From Micromonosporaceae bacterium (GTDB lineage Bacteria > Actinomycetota > Actinomycetes > Mycobacteriales > Micromonosporaceae), in NCBI GenBank assembly GCA_020027875.1, contig JAHRHA010000009.1, positions 1 through 64,000 of the forward strand: DNA of 64,000 bases. Reading direction: 5' to 3'. The notes under the pieces are model-generated. The model had not been told where the DNA came from and did not search any database. It was given only the letters and a program-made list of their open reading frames with translations. Of this stretch, positions 52,683 through 61,346 are shown one piece after another; positions within the stretch are counted from its first letter, which is position 1; each line of letters starts with the position of its first letter. A program made the position numbers and the translations under genes.

Positions 52683-52859
52683 GAAATGCCGGAGCCGGCC
52701 GATGTTTTCGGACCCGACGGTGAGCGTCTGGTCGATTTCGCCGATGACGAGCCGGTCCTGCCCGGATTGACCCGCGACGACACGGATGCCGGCTGGGGCG
52801 AACGAAAGCAGGGAAACGACGATCGGCTGGTCGACGAGCGTCCGCCGCACTGGGACTGA
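52677..52859 (+). CDS. Small acidic hypothetical protein
   Basis: 60 residues from the GTG at 52677: VQEMPEPADVFGPDGERLVDFADDEPVLPGLTRDDT, then GWGERKQGNDDRLVDERPPHWD. It is acidic, Pro/Asp-rich and probably disordered, ending HWD. Such short proteins are common beside core genes in actinomycetes and have no known role. No ribosome site is seen; the message may be leaderless. Confidence 0.6.
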   Translation: MQEMPEPADVFGPDGERLVDFADDEPVLPGLTRDDTDAGWGERKQGNDDRLVDERPPHWD

Positions 52860-52884
52860 CCCCTCGACCGCCGGACCCCTCGAC

Positions 52885-52954
52885 CGCCGATCATGACCTG
52901 GAGGTCATGATCGGCGTGGTTTCACGACGGTCAGCTCATGATCGTGGCGATCTT
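52885..52954. repeat. 70-bp intergenic palindromic repeat, copy B (inverted)
   Basis: Reverse-complement homologue of 39356-39425 (61 of 70 identical). It lies between the small acidic gene and the FmdB gene, which converge here. Confidence 0.75.
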
Positions 52955-52990
52955 GGGGGTAGGGGGCGCGGGAGAGAGCGGCGGGAGCGG

Positions 52991-53359
52991 TTAAGCGGCG
53001 TTGGCGGCGGCCGAGGTCTTGGTGGCCGAGGTAGTGCCACCGTGGGAGCTGGAGTCCGACGAGGCGGAGCTGGACGAACCCGACGAGGACTCGGATGTCG
53101 TGCTCTTGGCTTCCTTGCCCGCGCTCTCCTTGGCCGGAGCATTCTTGTCCTGCGTCGATCCGTTCGCGCCGGAGGCCGAACCCGATCGGGAGTCGGTCCG
53201 ATAGAAGCCGGAACCCTTGAAGACGATGCCCACCGCCGAGAAGAGCTTGCGCAGCCTGCCCTCACACGTGGGGCACTCGCTCAGCGGCTCGTCCGCGAAC
53301 GACTGCACAGCCTCGAGCTGGTGGCCGCACGCGGTGCAGGCGTACTGGTAGGTCGGCAC
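52991..53359 (-). CDS. ruc: FmdB-type zinc ribbon protein, Ruc-like chaperone
   Basis: 122 residues from the GTG at 53359 with GGAGG upstream. The zinc ribbon MPTYQYACTACGH...CPTC (C8, C11, C29, C32) is followed by a Ser/Gly/Lys-rich disordered tail of about 65 residues. The family member next to the same genes in Mycobacterium tuberculosis (Rv0991c, Ruc) is a redox-regulated chaperone. The CIRCE-like element just upstream supports heat-shock control. The assignment rests on architecture and synteny. Confidence 0.85.
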   Translation of the reverse strand: MPTYQYACTACGHQLEAVQSFADEPLSECPTCEGRLRKLFSAVGIVFKGSGFYRTDSRSGSASGANGSTQDKNAPAKESAGKEAKSTTSESSSGSSSSASSDSSSHGGTTSATKTSAAANAA

Positions 53360-53386
53360 GTCTTGCCTCCATGATCAAAGATGAGG

Positions 53387-53413
53387 CTGGCACTCTTACA
53401 CCTCGAGTGCTAA
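53387..53413. promoter_or_regulatory. CIRCE-like element (HrcA operator)
   Basis: CTGGCACTC, a 9-nt spacer, then GAGTGCTAA. The consensus is TTAGCACTC-N9-GAGTGCTAA; the right arm is perfect and the left arm has two mismatches. It lies 28 bp upstream of the FmdB start, so HrcA repression and induction by protein-folding stress are expected. Confidence 0.82.
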
Positions 53414-53480
53414 TTGTGGCGTACGTTGGCCGCGTTCGTCCACTATCGCGGGCGCAACGTGATCGACGTAACCACGCAAC

Positions 53481-54068
53481 TCAGGACATTGTGGTCAGGT
53501 AAAGCCCTGATGGCGTGAGTATGGCCGTCACCGGCCGATCATGGGGCTCGGCGGGCAGGCCGTCGCACAGCTCTCCTTCATAGAGCAGCGCCACGACGAC
53601 CGCGCCGGCTGGCACACGGCTCAGGGCACGGTCGAACGACGCGCCGCCCCGGCCAAGCCGCACCCCGGTCCTGTCCACGGCCAGGGCAGGCACGATCACC
53701 ATGTCGACCCCCGCCACGGCGTCAGGCCCGAGCGTGGGTCCCTCCGGCTCTCGTAGGAGTGGTCCACCGGGCACGCCGCCTCGCATGGGCGCACCAGTGA
53801 CGTACCGGGCCCAGTCGAGGTCCCGATCGTGTCGCAGCACCGGCAGGAGGAGATGCTCGACCGCCGCGGCGAGTCGATCCGGCAACTGCGCACCTCCCGG
53901 CTCGCCGGGCATGGGCACGTATGCGGCAACGCGTTTCGCGCCTCGGACAAGATCGACAGCCGCCTGTACAAGCGCCTCATCCTGCGCGGCTCTCGCCACC
54001 GCCGACATGGCACGCCGGGCCGCGAGCGCCGACGCGCGGGCGAGCTGCTTTTCCGACATTTGAGACAT
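53481..54068 (-). CDS. 5-formyltetrahydrofolate cyclo-ligase
   Basis: 195 residues. VAAYVPMPGEPGG, VIVPALAVDRTGVRLGRGGASFDRAL and VALLYEGELCDGLPAEPHDRPV are the family blocks; LGRGGASFDR is the signature loop (usually LGxGxGYYDR, here Gly-Ala-Ser-Phe). It converts 5-formyl-THF to 5,10-methenyl-THF using ATP. It lies upstream of the FmdB gene on the same strand and is divergent from the GGDEF gene, in the order known from mycobacteria. Confidence 0.9.
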   Translation of the reverse strand: MSQMSEKQLARASALAARRAMSAVARAAQDEALVQAAVDLVRGAKRVAAYVPMPGEPGGAQLPDRLAAAVEHLLLPVLRHDRDLDWARYVTGAPMRGGVPGGPLLREPEGPTLGPDAVAGVDMVIVPALAVDRTGVRLGRGGASFDRALSRVPAGAVVVALLYEGELCDGLPAEPHDRPVTAILTPSGLYLTTMS

Positions 54069-54191
54069 GATCTCGGTCGCCCACGTCCTTCTGCTGCGCC
54101 GTGCGGTTGGTCAGATCAGCATCGCAGCACACGCTGGGCCACGATGTTTGCGGCGGCCACGATTTTCTCGGCGGGCCGGGAGGCGGGTTCA

Positions 54192-55562
54192 ATGACTTTG
54201 CGCGCGCGGCTTGCGGTCGCGTTCTTCGTTGTACTGCTCGGCCCTGTCCTGTTGGGAGCCGTGTTGGTCGCCAGCGTCCTCGTCACGGCCGGCCCGCCCG
54301 AGGCTCAGCTGGACCAGGCCAACCTCGGTGTCCGGATGGCCGTCGCCGCCCGGTGCCAGCACCTGGCCGCTACCGCGCACGGGTTGGCTCTGGAAACCGC
54401 GATTCGTGGCGATCCACTTGCGGTGAGCCCGGCCGACGCGCCGAGCCCGTGGGTGCTGTGCGGGGTTGGGCCGTCGTCGGTCCCACTTCCGCCGGGGAAC
54501 CGCTATGGAGGCCTTGCGGCCCGGGCCGAGGTTCGCGGGCCGAGCGGCTCGCTCATCGGGTACGCATACGCCGTTCAGCCACTGGACCAAGCATTTCTTG
54601 ATCAGCTCTCGGCCGCGGCCGGGGCCAGGCTGACGCTGCTCGATGAGGGGGGAGAGGCGGGCGCGCGGCTGGAACTCGGCGCGAGTCAGCCGCTACCTCT
54701 CGCATTGTCGACCTCGCCCGCGCCACCCGGCGAAGACTTCCCGGTCCTGATAGCGGCAGGGTTGGCGGCCGGCCTGATCGCCGGGGTGTTGGGCTGGTGG
54801 CTCGCGGGCCTGGCGACGAGGCCCTTGGGCGTACTGCTCGGCGCGGTGGACCGGGTCGCCGCGGGTGATCTCACCGCGCGGCCCCGGGTCGGTGGCCGCG
54901 ACGAGGCGGGTCTGTTGAGCCACGGCATCGATCGGCTGATCGCCGAGATGCAGGAGAGCCAACGGTTGTCCGTGACCGACGCGCTCACGGGCCTGGGCAA
55001 CGTCCGTCATCTGGCGGAGTCGCTGCGCCGCGAGGTCGAACGGGCGAGCCGATTCGGCCGGGCACTCGGTGTCCTCGTGCTGGACCTGGACCGTTTCAAG
55101 ACGGTCAACGACACGTATGGGCACCGGGCCGGTGATTCCGTGCTGGTGGAGTTCGCGCTACGCGTCCGTGGCGTCATCCGGGAGGTTGACCTCGCCTTTC
55201 GCCAGGGCGGCGAGGAGTTCGTGATCCTGTTGCCGGAGACCGATGTCCCTGGCAGCCTCACCGCGGCGCGGCGCATCGGCGAGGCCGTCCGGGAGCGGAC
55301 CTTCACCATCGGACACCGCCGTGGGGTCGTGGATCACGGGGCCCCCGACGTGATGGTCCCGATCACGGTGTCCATCGGAGTCGCGGTCTTCCCGCGCCAC
55401 GCCCTCACCGGGACGGAGGTGCTGGACGCGGCGGACGAGGCGCTGTACGCCGCGAAGGCAGCCGGCCGGGATACGTATGTGCTGGCCAACGGGGTCGTAC
55501 CCGAGCAACGAAGCCGCGCGTCCGGCGGGACTACCTCACCCGCCACCACGGCCGCCGGATAG
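54192..55562 (+). CDS. Membrane HAMP-GGDEF diguanylate cyclase
   Basis: 456 residues from the ATG at 54192, after GGGAGG. There are two transmembrane segments (about 7-32 and 195-215) around an extracellular domain. HAMP follows (TRPLGVLLGAVDRVAAGDLTARPR), then GGDEF with DALTGLGNVR, LDLDRFKTVNDTYGH and RQGGEEFVIL (active-site GGEEF). No inhibitory RxxD is obvious before GGEEF. It should make c-di-GMP in response to an outside signal. It lies between the folate gene and galU. Confidence 0.9.
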   Translation: MTLRARLAVAFFVVLLGPVLLGAVLVASVLVTAGPPEAQLDQANLGVRMAVAARCQHLAATAHGLALETAIRGDPLAVSPADAPSPWVLCGVGPSSVPLPPGNRYGGLAARAEVRGPSGSLIGYAYAVQPLDQAFLDQLSAAAGARLTLLDEGGEAGARLELGASQPLPLALSTSPAPPGEDFPVLIAAGLAAGLIAGVLGWWLAGLATRPLGVLLGAVDRVAAGDLTARPRVGGRDEAGLLSHGIDRLIAEMQESQRLSVTDALTGLGNVRHLAESLRREVERASRFGRALGVLVLDLDRFKTVNDTYGHRAGDSVLVEFALRVRGVIREVDLAFRQGGEEFVILLPETDVPGSLTAARRIGEAVRERTFTIGHRRGVVDHGAPDVMVPITVSIGVAVFPRHALTGTEVLDAADEALYAAKAAGRDTYVLANGVVPEQRSRASGGTTSPATTAAG

Positions 55563-55572
55563 TCTCGTTCGC

Positions 55573-56529
55573 ATGCCGGACAGTCAAGCCCGTTCGAGGG
55601 CCGTCAGGGCCGTCATTCCTGCTGCGGGGCTCGCCACGCGCTTCCTGCCAGCAACCAAGGCCGTGCCGAAGGAACTGCTGCCGGTGGTCGACCGGCCGGT
55701 GCTGCAGTACATCGTCGAGGAGGCCGCGGCGGCCGGCATCAGTGATGTTCTGCTGATCACCGGGCGGGGAAAGACGGGTATGGTCGACCACTTCGACCGC
55801 CAGCCGTACCTGGAGTCTCGGCTGGAGGCCAAGGGTGATCTGGAGCGACTCGCGGCGGTGAAGCACACCAGTGAGCTGGCCGAGATCTACACGTGCCGGC
55901 AGGGTGAGCCGCTCGGCCTGGGTCACGCGATTTCCTACGCCGAGTCGCACGTCGGCCAGGAGCCGTTCGCGGTGCTACTCGGCGACGAGTTCGTCGATAC
56001 GGACGAACCGTTGCTGCCCGCGATGTTGGAGCTCCAGGCGCGTACCGGCGGCATTGTGCTGGCCTTTCTCGAGGTGGACTGGGCTGAGACGTCTCGCTAC
56101 GGAATCGCCTCAGTGGAGAAGGCGGAGGCTCCCCTCGCCGCCGGGGTCGCCGGGACGGCCGGGCTGGGGGACGTCTTCCGGGTGACGGGCCTGGTGGAGA
56201 AGCCGCCAGCCGAAAAGGCGCCGAGCAACCTGGCGGTGGTGGGCCGCTACGTCCTGCCCACTGAAATATTCGACGCGATCCGCCGCATCAAGCCGGGCGC
56301 GGGCGACGAGATCCAGCTCACCGACGCGATGGCGCTGCTGCTCGCCGAAGGCGTGCCTGTGCACGGCATCGTCTACCGAGGGATGCGTTACGACACCGGA
56401 CAGCCGCTGGGCTATCTGCAGGCAGTCGTCCAACTCGCCACGAAGCGGCCAGACCTGGGCCCGGCCTTCACCGACTGGCTGATCAACTACGTCACGAACG
56501 ATTTAGGCGGAACGCCGACGACGGATTGA
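55573..56529 (+). CDS. galU: UTP-glucose-1-phosphate uridylyltransferase
   Basis: 318 residues. The nucleotide-binding start is VIPAAGLATRFLPATKAVPKELLPVVDRPVLQY; LLGDEFVD provides a catalytic Asp, with VEKP and EIQLTDAM as further GalU motifs. It makes UDP-glucose for cell envelope sugars. The start is ATG 55573, 10 bp after the cyclase gene. The Glp gene follows after 4 bp, forming the galU-glp-rimJ-glpR run. Confidence 0.95.
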   Translation: MPDSQARSRAVRAVIPAAGLATRFLPATKAVPKELLPVVDRPVLQYIVEEAAAAGISDVLLITGRGKTGMVDHFDRQPYLESRLEAKGDLERLAAVKHTSELAEIYTCRQGEPLGLGHAISYAESHVGQEPFAVLLGDEFVDTDEPLLPAMLELQARTGGIVLAFLEVDWAETSRYGIASVEKAEAPLAAGVAGTAGLGDVFRVTGLVEKPPAEKAPSNLAVVGRYVLPTEIFDAIRRIKPGAGDEIQLTDAMALLLAEGVPVHGIVYRGMRYDTGQPLGYLQAVVQLATKRPDLGPAFTDWLINYVTNDLGGTPTTD

Positions 56530-56533
56530 GGAG

Positions 56534-57820
56534 ATGACCGCACCGACCACAGTGGCCCGCACCCCCGAGCTGGCACCGCTCGCCGAGTATCTCGCAGGTG
56601 TCCTGAAGACCGTGCGTCCGCTGCCGGTGCTCGACCGGTACCTCACCCAGTCGTACGGCACGGTGCTCGCCCGGGAGATTCACGCGGCGACCGCCCTGCC
56701 CGCGTTCGACCATGCCTCGATCGACGGCTATGCGGCTCGGTTGGAGGACATCGTCGGCGCGGCGGCGCACCGGTCGGTCCGGCTCAATGTGGTCGGTGAC
56801 CTCGGCCCGTCGAGTTGGCGCCCGGTGCGGTTAGCCCCGGGAACCTGCGTCTCGGTCGCCGCGGGTGCGCCGCTCCCGGCCGCCGCCGACGTGGTCGTGC
56901 CGCCGGCCTGGACCGATCAGGGCATGGCGGCGGTGGAGATCCGCGAACAGCCCAGGCGCGGCCACGGTGTGCGACGGGCCGGCGACGAGATCAGGGCGGG
57001 CGCGGTCATCGCTGCCTCGGGCGCGGACGTCACGCCGGCGCTCGTGGCGGTCCTCGCGGCGACCGGCGTAGACCGGGTGGTGGTCCGGCCCAGTCCGCGC
57101 GTCGCGGTGATCGCGACGGGGGATGAGCTCGTGGAGGCCGGCGGGGCCAGCCGCCCTGGGCAGGTGGTCGATGCCAACTCCCTGGCGCTGGCCGCCGCGG
57201 CGGCGGAGGCGGGCGCGTTTGCGTACCGCGCCGGTATTTGCGCCGACGACCCGGAGGCGCTGCGTGCCCTGGTCGACTTACAGCTGGGCGAAGCCGACCT
57301 GATCGTGACGAGCGGAGGTACCGGCGTTGGCCCCGGTGACATCGTCCGGCGCGCTCTGGGGCGGGACGGGCTCGGCGGCGACGGGGTGGGCCGCGATGGG
57401 TCCGTGCGGTTCACCGAGGTGTCTTTGTTCCCGTGTTCGTCGTTGGGGTACGGCACGCTGGCGCCGGCCGGGGTTCCGGTGATCTGTCTGCCCGGAGATC
57501 CAGGGACTGCCCTCATCGGGTTCGAGGTGCTGGCGCGCCCGGTGATCCAGAAGCTGGCGGGGGCTGAGACCGTGTTCCGGCCGAGCGTCCGGGCGCACCT
57601 GCTCGAGACGGTAGCCTCGCCGCTGGGGCTCCGGGAGTTCCGGCCGGCCCACGTGTCGGAGCGCCGGGGTGGGGGTTACACGGCCAAGCCGCTCTCCGCC
57701 GGCCCGTATACGCTGTCCGGCCTAGCGACGGCGAACGGCCTGATCGTGCTCGGCGAGCGAGTGGACAGGTCTCCGGCGGGATCTACCGTCGATGTCCTCA
57801 TGCTCGACCGCCGGCGCTGA
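56534..57820 (+). CDS. glp: Gephyrin-like molybdotransferase Glp (MoeA family)
   Basis: 428 residues with MoeA domains: a N-terminal ALPAFDHASIDGYA, VTPALVAVLAATG, RVAVIATGDELV, VDANSLALAAAAAEAG and the MPT-binding VTSGGTGVGPGDIV. Paralogues next to glpR in Actinobacteria (Glp of Corynebacterium) bind FtsZ and the membrane receptor GlpR and act in division. Because glpR follows two genes later, this role is likely, though molybdenum insertion is not excluded. Confidence 0.9.
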   Translation: MTAPTTVARTPELAPLAEYLAGVLKTVRPLPVLDRYLTQSYGTVLAREIHAATALPAFDHASIDGYAARLEDIVGAAAHRSVRLNVVGDLGPSSWRPVRLAPGTCVSVAAGAPLPAAADVVVPPAWTDQGMAAVEIREQPRRGHGVRRAGDEIRAGAVIAASGADVTPALVAVLAATGVDRVVVRPSPRVAVIATGDELVEAGGASRPGQVVDANSLALAAAAAEAGAFAYRAGICADDPEALRALVDLQLGEADLIVTSGGTGVGPGDIVRRALGRDGLGGDGVGRDGSVRFTEVSLFPCSSLGYGTLAPAGVPVICLPGDPGTALIGFEVLARPVIQKLAGAETVFRPSVRAHLLETVASPLGLREFRPAHVSERRGGGYTAKPLSAGPYTLSGLATANGLIVLGERVDRSPAGSTVDVLMLDRRR

Positions 57821-57822
57821 TC

Positions 57823-58524
57823 ATGCGTCGCGTGATGTGGACGGAGGCTGATGTGGGGGTGTTTGGCCCGCAGGGCTGGCCCGTGGTCCTCTCGGACCCA
57901 GCCAGCGGCGTGCTGCTGCGTCCGTATCACCGCACCGACGCGCTGGCCTGGTCGCGCACCCGGTGTGCCAACGAGGAGTGGCTCTCGGCGTGGGAGCCCA
58001 CACCGCCGCGCGGAAGCTGGGCGGAGCTGAATTCTCCGGCCGCCTTCAAGGTTGTCTTCCGCGAACTGCGACGCGTGGCGCGGGCGGGGACGGCCATGCC
58101 ATTCGCGGTGTGCCTGCGCTCTCCCGACGGTGGCGAGCGGCTCGTCGGCCAGGTCACGCTGGGTAACATCGTACGGCGTGCGTTCTGCTCGGCGTACGCC
58201 GGCTATTGGGTCGACGCCCGGGTCGCCGGCCGCGGGGTGATCCCGACAGCGCTCGCGCTCGCGGTCGACCACGCCTTCTCGGCCGGGGGTTTGCACCGCG
58301 TGGAGGTCAACATCCGGCCGGAGAACACGGCCAGCCGGCGGGTAGTGGAGAAGCTGGGCTTCCGCGAGGAGGCCTACCACGCTCGCTACCTTCACATCGA
58401 TGGCGCCTGGCGTGATCATGTGGGATACGCACTGACCACAGAGGACGTCGCCGCGGACGGCGGGCTGATGGCGAGGTGGCACCGACTGCGTGGCATTGGG
58501 CGTGTCACGCCGGATAGGGCGTAA
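57823..58524 (+). CDS. rimJ: RimJ-like GNAT N-acetyltransferase
   Basis: 233 residues. RPYHRTDALAWSRTRCANEEWLSAWEPT is the RimJ/RimL start. The acetyl-CoA loop is seen in VAGRGVIPTALALAVDHAF (R-G-x-(G)/A), with RVEVNIRPENTASRRVVEKLGFREE as the closing motif. The target may be a ribosomal protein. It starts 2 bp after glp, so it is in the operon; the same order occurs in mycobacteria. Confidence 0.9.
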   Translation: MRRVMWTEADVGVFGPQGWPVVLSDPASGVLLRPYHRTDALAWSRTRCANEEWLSAWEPTPPRGSWAELNSPAAFKVVFRELRRVARAGTAMPFAVCLRSPDGGERLVGQVTLGNIVRRAFCSAYAGYWVDARVAGRGVIPTALALAVDHAFSAGGLHRVEVNIRPENTASRRVVEKLGFREEAYHARYLHIDGAWRDHVGYALTTEDVAADGGLMARWHRLRGIGRVTPDRA

Positions 58525-58636
58525 CCTCTTAGCACGGCGCGTGGGACGGCTGTCATCTTCGCCGGAGGCGATCAAGGCAGCAACGTGTTGGTCCGGTGTG
58601 GCGCGCCGCAATTGCTGGGTGATGGGAGGGGTGAGG

Positions 58637-59449
58637 GTGCCGACCTCGGTACTCCTTGCCGTCCTCGCGGCCGCCGGTCTGCTGGCACTCGCGCCGGCGC
58701 TCACGCGCCGATACGACGCCACCGAACGGGTCGCGGCGGAGCGGGCGACGTCCACGGCACGGGTGCTGTCCCGCCGCCGCCGTCGTCGTACCGTTCCTGG
58801 TCCCCGACCGATCAACCCGCCCCGATTCTCGGGGGTTTTGCGCGGAGGGCTCGGGGTACGCGGCACTCGCTTGCCCACTGTGGACGAGCTCACCGGCGCC
58901 GGCGCAGGCTCGATCCGGGCCGGTTCCGCCCGGGCAGGTTCCGCCGGGTCCGGCGTCTCGCGTTCCGTCGCTGCCGGATCTGCTGCCGCCCGTTCTGGCG
59001 CTTCGCGTTCTCGCGCGGGCCGGGCGCGCTCGACCAAGAAATCGGCGACCCGGCCTCGGCGCCCCGCATCGACCGTGCTGCGCCGAAGGCGTCGGGTGCT
59101 GCTGTCCCTGGTACTGCTGAACCTGGTCGAATTGGCCGGCGTGCTGCTCGTCGGGCCGGGTTTCTGGATCGGTTTCTCGGTGAGCTTCGTGGTGCTCTTG
59201 GCTGATCTTGTGTACCTACGGCGTCGGGCAGCGGTTTCGGCCCGACACCGTCGTACCCGTCTGCGCCAGATGGCGTGGGTCGCCGCCGAGCAGGCCGCGG
59301 TGCGGCGCGAGCATGATCGTCGAGCGGCGGAACGCCAGTCGGCGCACCGTCGTGCGGCGACAGAGCGCGACGGCGCCCGCCGTGCCGCATCTCGCCAGTC
59401 AACCGAGCACGTGGAGCGCTACTCGCCCCGTACCGCCCCTGGCACCTGA
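58637..59449 (+). CDS. glpR: GlpR/SepX-type membrane protein
   Basis: 270 residues from the GTG at 58637, after GGGAGG. An N-terminal transmembrane segment (LLAVLAAAGLLALAPAL) and a low-complexity Ser/Ala/Gly linker are followed by two more segments (LLSLVLLNLVELAGVLLVGPGFWIGFSVSFVVLLADLVYL) and a charged coiled-coil tail. Family members near glp are the Glp receptor GlpR of corynebacteria and SepX of Streptomyces, which help cell division. Placement supports this. Confidence 0.82.
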   Translation: MPTSVLLAVLAAAGLLALAPALTRRYDATERVAAERATSTARVLSRRRRRRTVPGPRPINPPRFSGVLRGGLGVRGTRLPTVDELTGAGAGSIRAGSARAGSAGSGVSRSVAAGSAAARSGASRSRAGRARSTKKSATRPRRPASTVLRRRRRVLLSLVLLNLVELAGVLLVGPGFWIGFSVSFVVLLADLVYLRRRAAVSARHRRTRLRQMAWVAAEQAAVRREHDRRAAERQSAHRRAATERDGARRAASRQSTEHVERYSPRTAPGT

Positions 59450-59582
59450 CTCTCCCGCTGCCATGATCCAAGCGGCGAAAGCGGCTGTGATGGCGACCGT
59501 CCCGTCACATTGATCATTGCGGGAGGTAGTGATGTGGTTCGCGTGGGCGTCGGCGTGCCTGTTAGCCTTGTCGACGGTTCCG

Positions 59583-59658
<76 letters not shown>

Positions 59659-59674
59659 CCGTTTTCCCAAGTCA

Positions 59675-59707
59675 GAGCCTTGATCGGAACGAAGTCGATC
59701 AAGGCTC
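59675..59707 (+). terminator. Inverted repeat after tRNA-Ala
   Basis: GAGCCTTGATC (59675-59685) and GATCAAGGCTC (59697-59707) form an 11-bp perfect stem with an 11-nt loop, followed by ttgatcgtttg. It is a likely terminator of the tRNA. TTGACCGT then occurs twice, 11 bp apart (59717 and 59728), of unknown meaning. Confidence 0.65.
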
Positions 59708-59810
59708 TTGATCGTTTGACCGTCGCTTGACCGTGGAACCGGGCCACACGAGTTGGCATTCGACGGCACGGTTCGCACTGGCGTGCACGCATGCCGCTAC
59801 TCTCTGCGAC

Positions 59811-61346
59811 GTGCAGGTTGTCAGGCCGAGCCAGTGGGTCAGCGAACCCGGCGGCGTCGCGGAGGAACTCGCCCTTGGGTCTCGGGGCGACGAAGGGCTG
59901 GCGCGCCGTCTGAAGGCGCTGGCCCGCACCGCACCGTTGCATGACCTGGATGCCCGGAAGTCGCAGTTGCAGTGGGCGGATGCCTCGGTTTACCAGATGG
60001 CCGAAATCGGCTTTCAGGCGATTGACCAGGTCACGATTGCCATGGATTTCGATCATGGCGCAAGCCACGACCAAATAATGGCGCGCCTACTGCCCCTCAT
60101 TGAGGCACACGCGCCGGGCCGTGGTCGGGCCGAGTATGAGCGGGTGGCGCGTTGGGTGCTGGACGGACTGATCAACGTTGGCACTGTGGACCGCGGGTTC
60201 CGGGCCGTGTACGGGATGTTCGGTGACGTGGGCTATCAGCGGCGTACGTTCGACTTCAAGCTCCTCGTGGAGCTGGTCTCACCGGATGGTGAGATCTACC
60301 TACGGGCCAGCGATGAGGCAATCAACGTGCTCGTTGGTGCCCTCGATACGGACGTGGAGTCGTCCCAGATCGCAGCTGAGGTGAAGCTGGAGAACTTGAT
60401 CAGGCGGGGTCGGCTCTCGGACGCCCAGGTTGCCGCGGAACAGGCCCGCTATCGAACGGTGCAGTATGCGGAGATTCTGCGGCGTAAGTTGGACGCCACA
60501 CGGCGTGACGTTCGCACCGTCGACTGGCTCAACGAGGTGCCGGACCTCATCTCGGAGGCACTGGCGCACATCGCGGCACGGTACCGGGCTGAGAACGCAA
60601 TCCTCGCCAACATCACGGAGGTTCGGGACGATGCGGTGGAGCCTGATCGCAAGCGTCGGGCCGCGCAACTGGTCGACATCATCCAAGACTGCATCCGTCG
60701 TCATACGCAGTTGCAGGCACGGCTGCAGGATGCCGGGTCGACCTTCCGCGCCGAACAGGACCGGCAGCAGTTCGCCGGGGCGCCGCAGCGGGCTGCGATT
60801 GACCTGTTTGGACAGTTGCTGATGCCGGTGCTCCAGCAGCCGGTCGCAGACGCCGTGAAGGCGACGGACGTCTTCTTCCAGGGCGTGGTCGGACCCGACG
60901 TCCGCAGCGCGCCCCGGCTGACCAGCCTGGTGGACCTGTTGCTGAGCCCGCCGCGTGAGCGGGAGCCGCTCGGCAAGCCTCTCCCCGAGCCCGAGCTGGC
61001 CCCGCTGCCCGATCCCGACGCTTTCGGCCCTGAAGTATGGGAGCGCGCGGACGCCTTGTTGACAGCGGTGGATGCTACGCGCCGGTTGTCGGGCTTACTG
61101 GAGGAGGCCCGTGTGGCCGATCCAGACCTTCCGCATCTCGTGGCGCTGCGCGTCGTGTACGCGGTGAGCCCGCCGGTCGGGGTCGCCCTGCGCCAGGGCG
61201 ACGAGAGTTTGCTCGTCGCAGTCGACGACGGCGAGCCGCTGGCCGACATCGAGTTCGGCGGGTCCGACCTTATGCTCGGTCTGGCTCGGGTCAAGGCGGC
61301 GGAGCGGGCCTTTGCGGCGGACGTCGCCGTGGCGGACGGAGTCTAG
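59811..61346 (+). CDS. Kleisin/MukF-JetA-like protein of SMC operon
   Basis: 511 residues from the GTG at 59811; the frame is open earlier, but that part covers the tRNA flank. It is mostly helical and acidic. It includes YERVARWVLDGLINVGTVDRGFRAVYGMFGDVGYQRRTFDFKLLVEL and long helices at 180-340 (NLIRRGRLSDAQVAAEQARY). Size, position and helix content fit the kleisin subunit of a MukF/MksF/JetA-type complex. I see no clear DUF3375 signature, so the family assignment is inferred. The next gene starts directly after its stop (TAG-GTG). Confidence 0.55.
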   Translation: MQVVRPSQWVSEPGGVAEELALGSRGDEGLARRLKALARTAPLHDLDARKSQLQWADASVYQMAEIGFQAIDQVTIAMDFDHGASHDQIMARLLPLIEAHAPGRGRAEYERVARWVLDGLINVGTVDRGFRAVYGMFGDVGYQRRTFDFKLLVELVSPDGEIYLRASDEAINVLVGALDTDVESSQIAAEVKLENLIRRGRLSDAQVAAEQARYRTVQYAEILRRKLDATRRDVRTVDWLNEVPDLISEALAHIAARYRAENAILANITEVRDDAVEPDRKRRAAQLVDIIQDCIRRHTQLQARLQDAGSTFRAEQDRQQFAGAPQRAAIDLFGQLLMPVLQQPVADAVKATDVFFQGVVGPDVRSAPRLTSLVDLLLSPPREREPLGKPLPEPELAPLPDPDAFGPEVWERADALLTAVDATRRLSGLLEEARVADPDLPHLVALRVVYAVSPPVGVALRQGDESLLVAVDDGEPLADIEFGGSDLMLGLARVKAAERAFAADVAVADGV

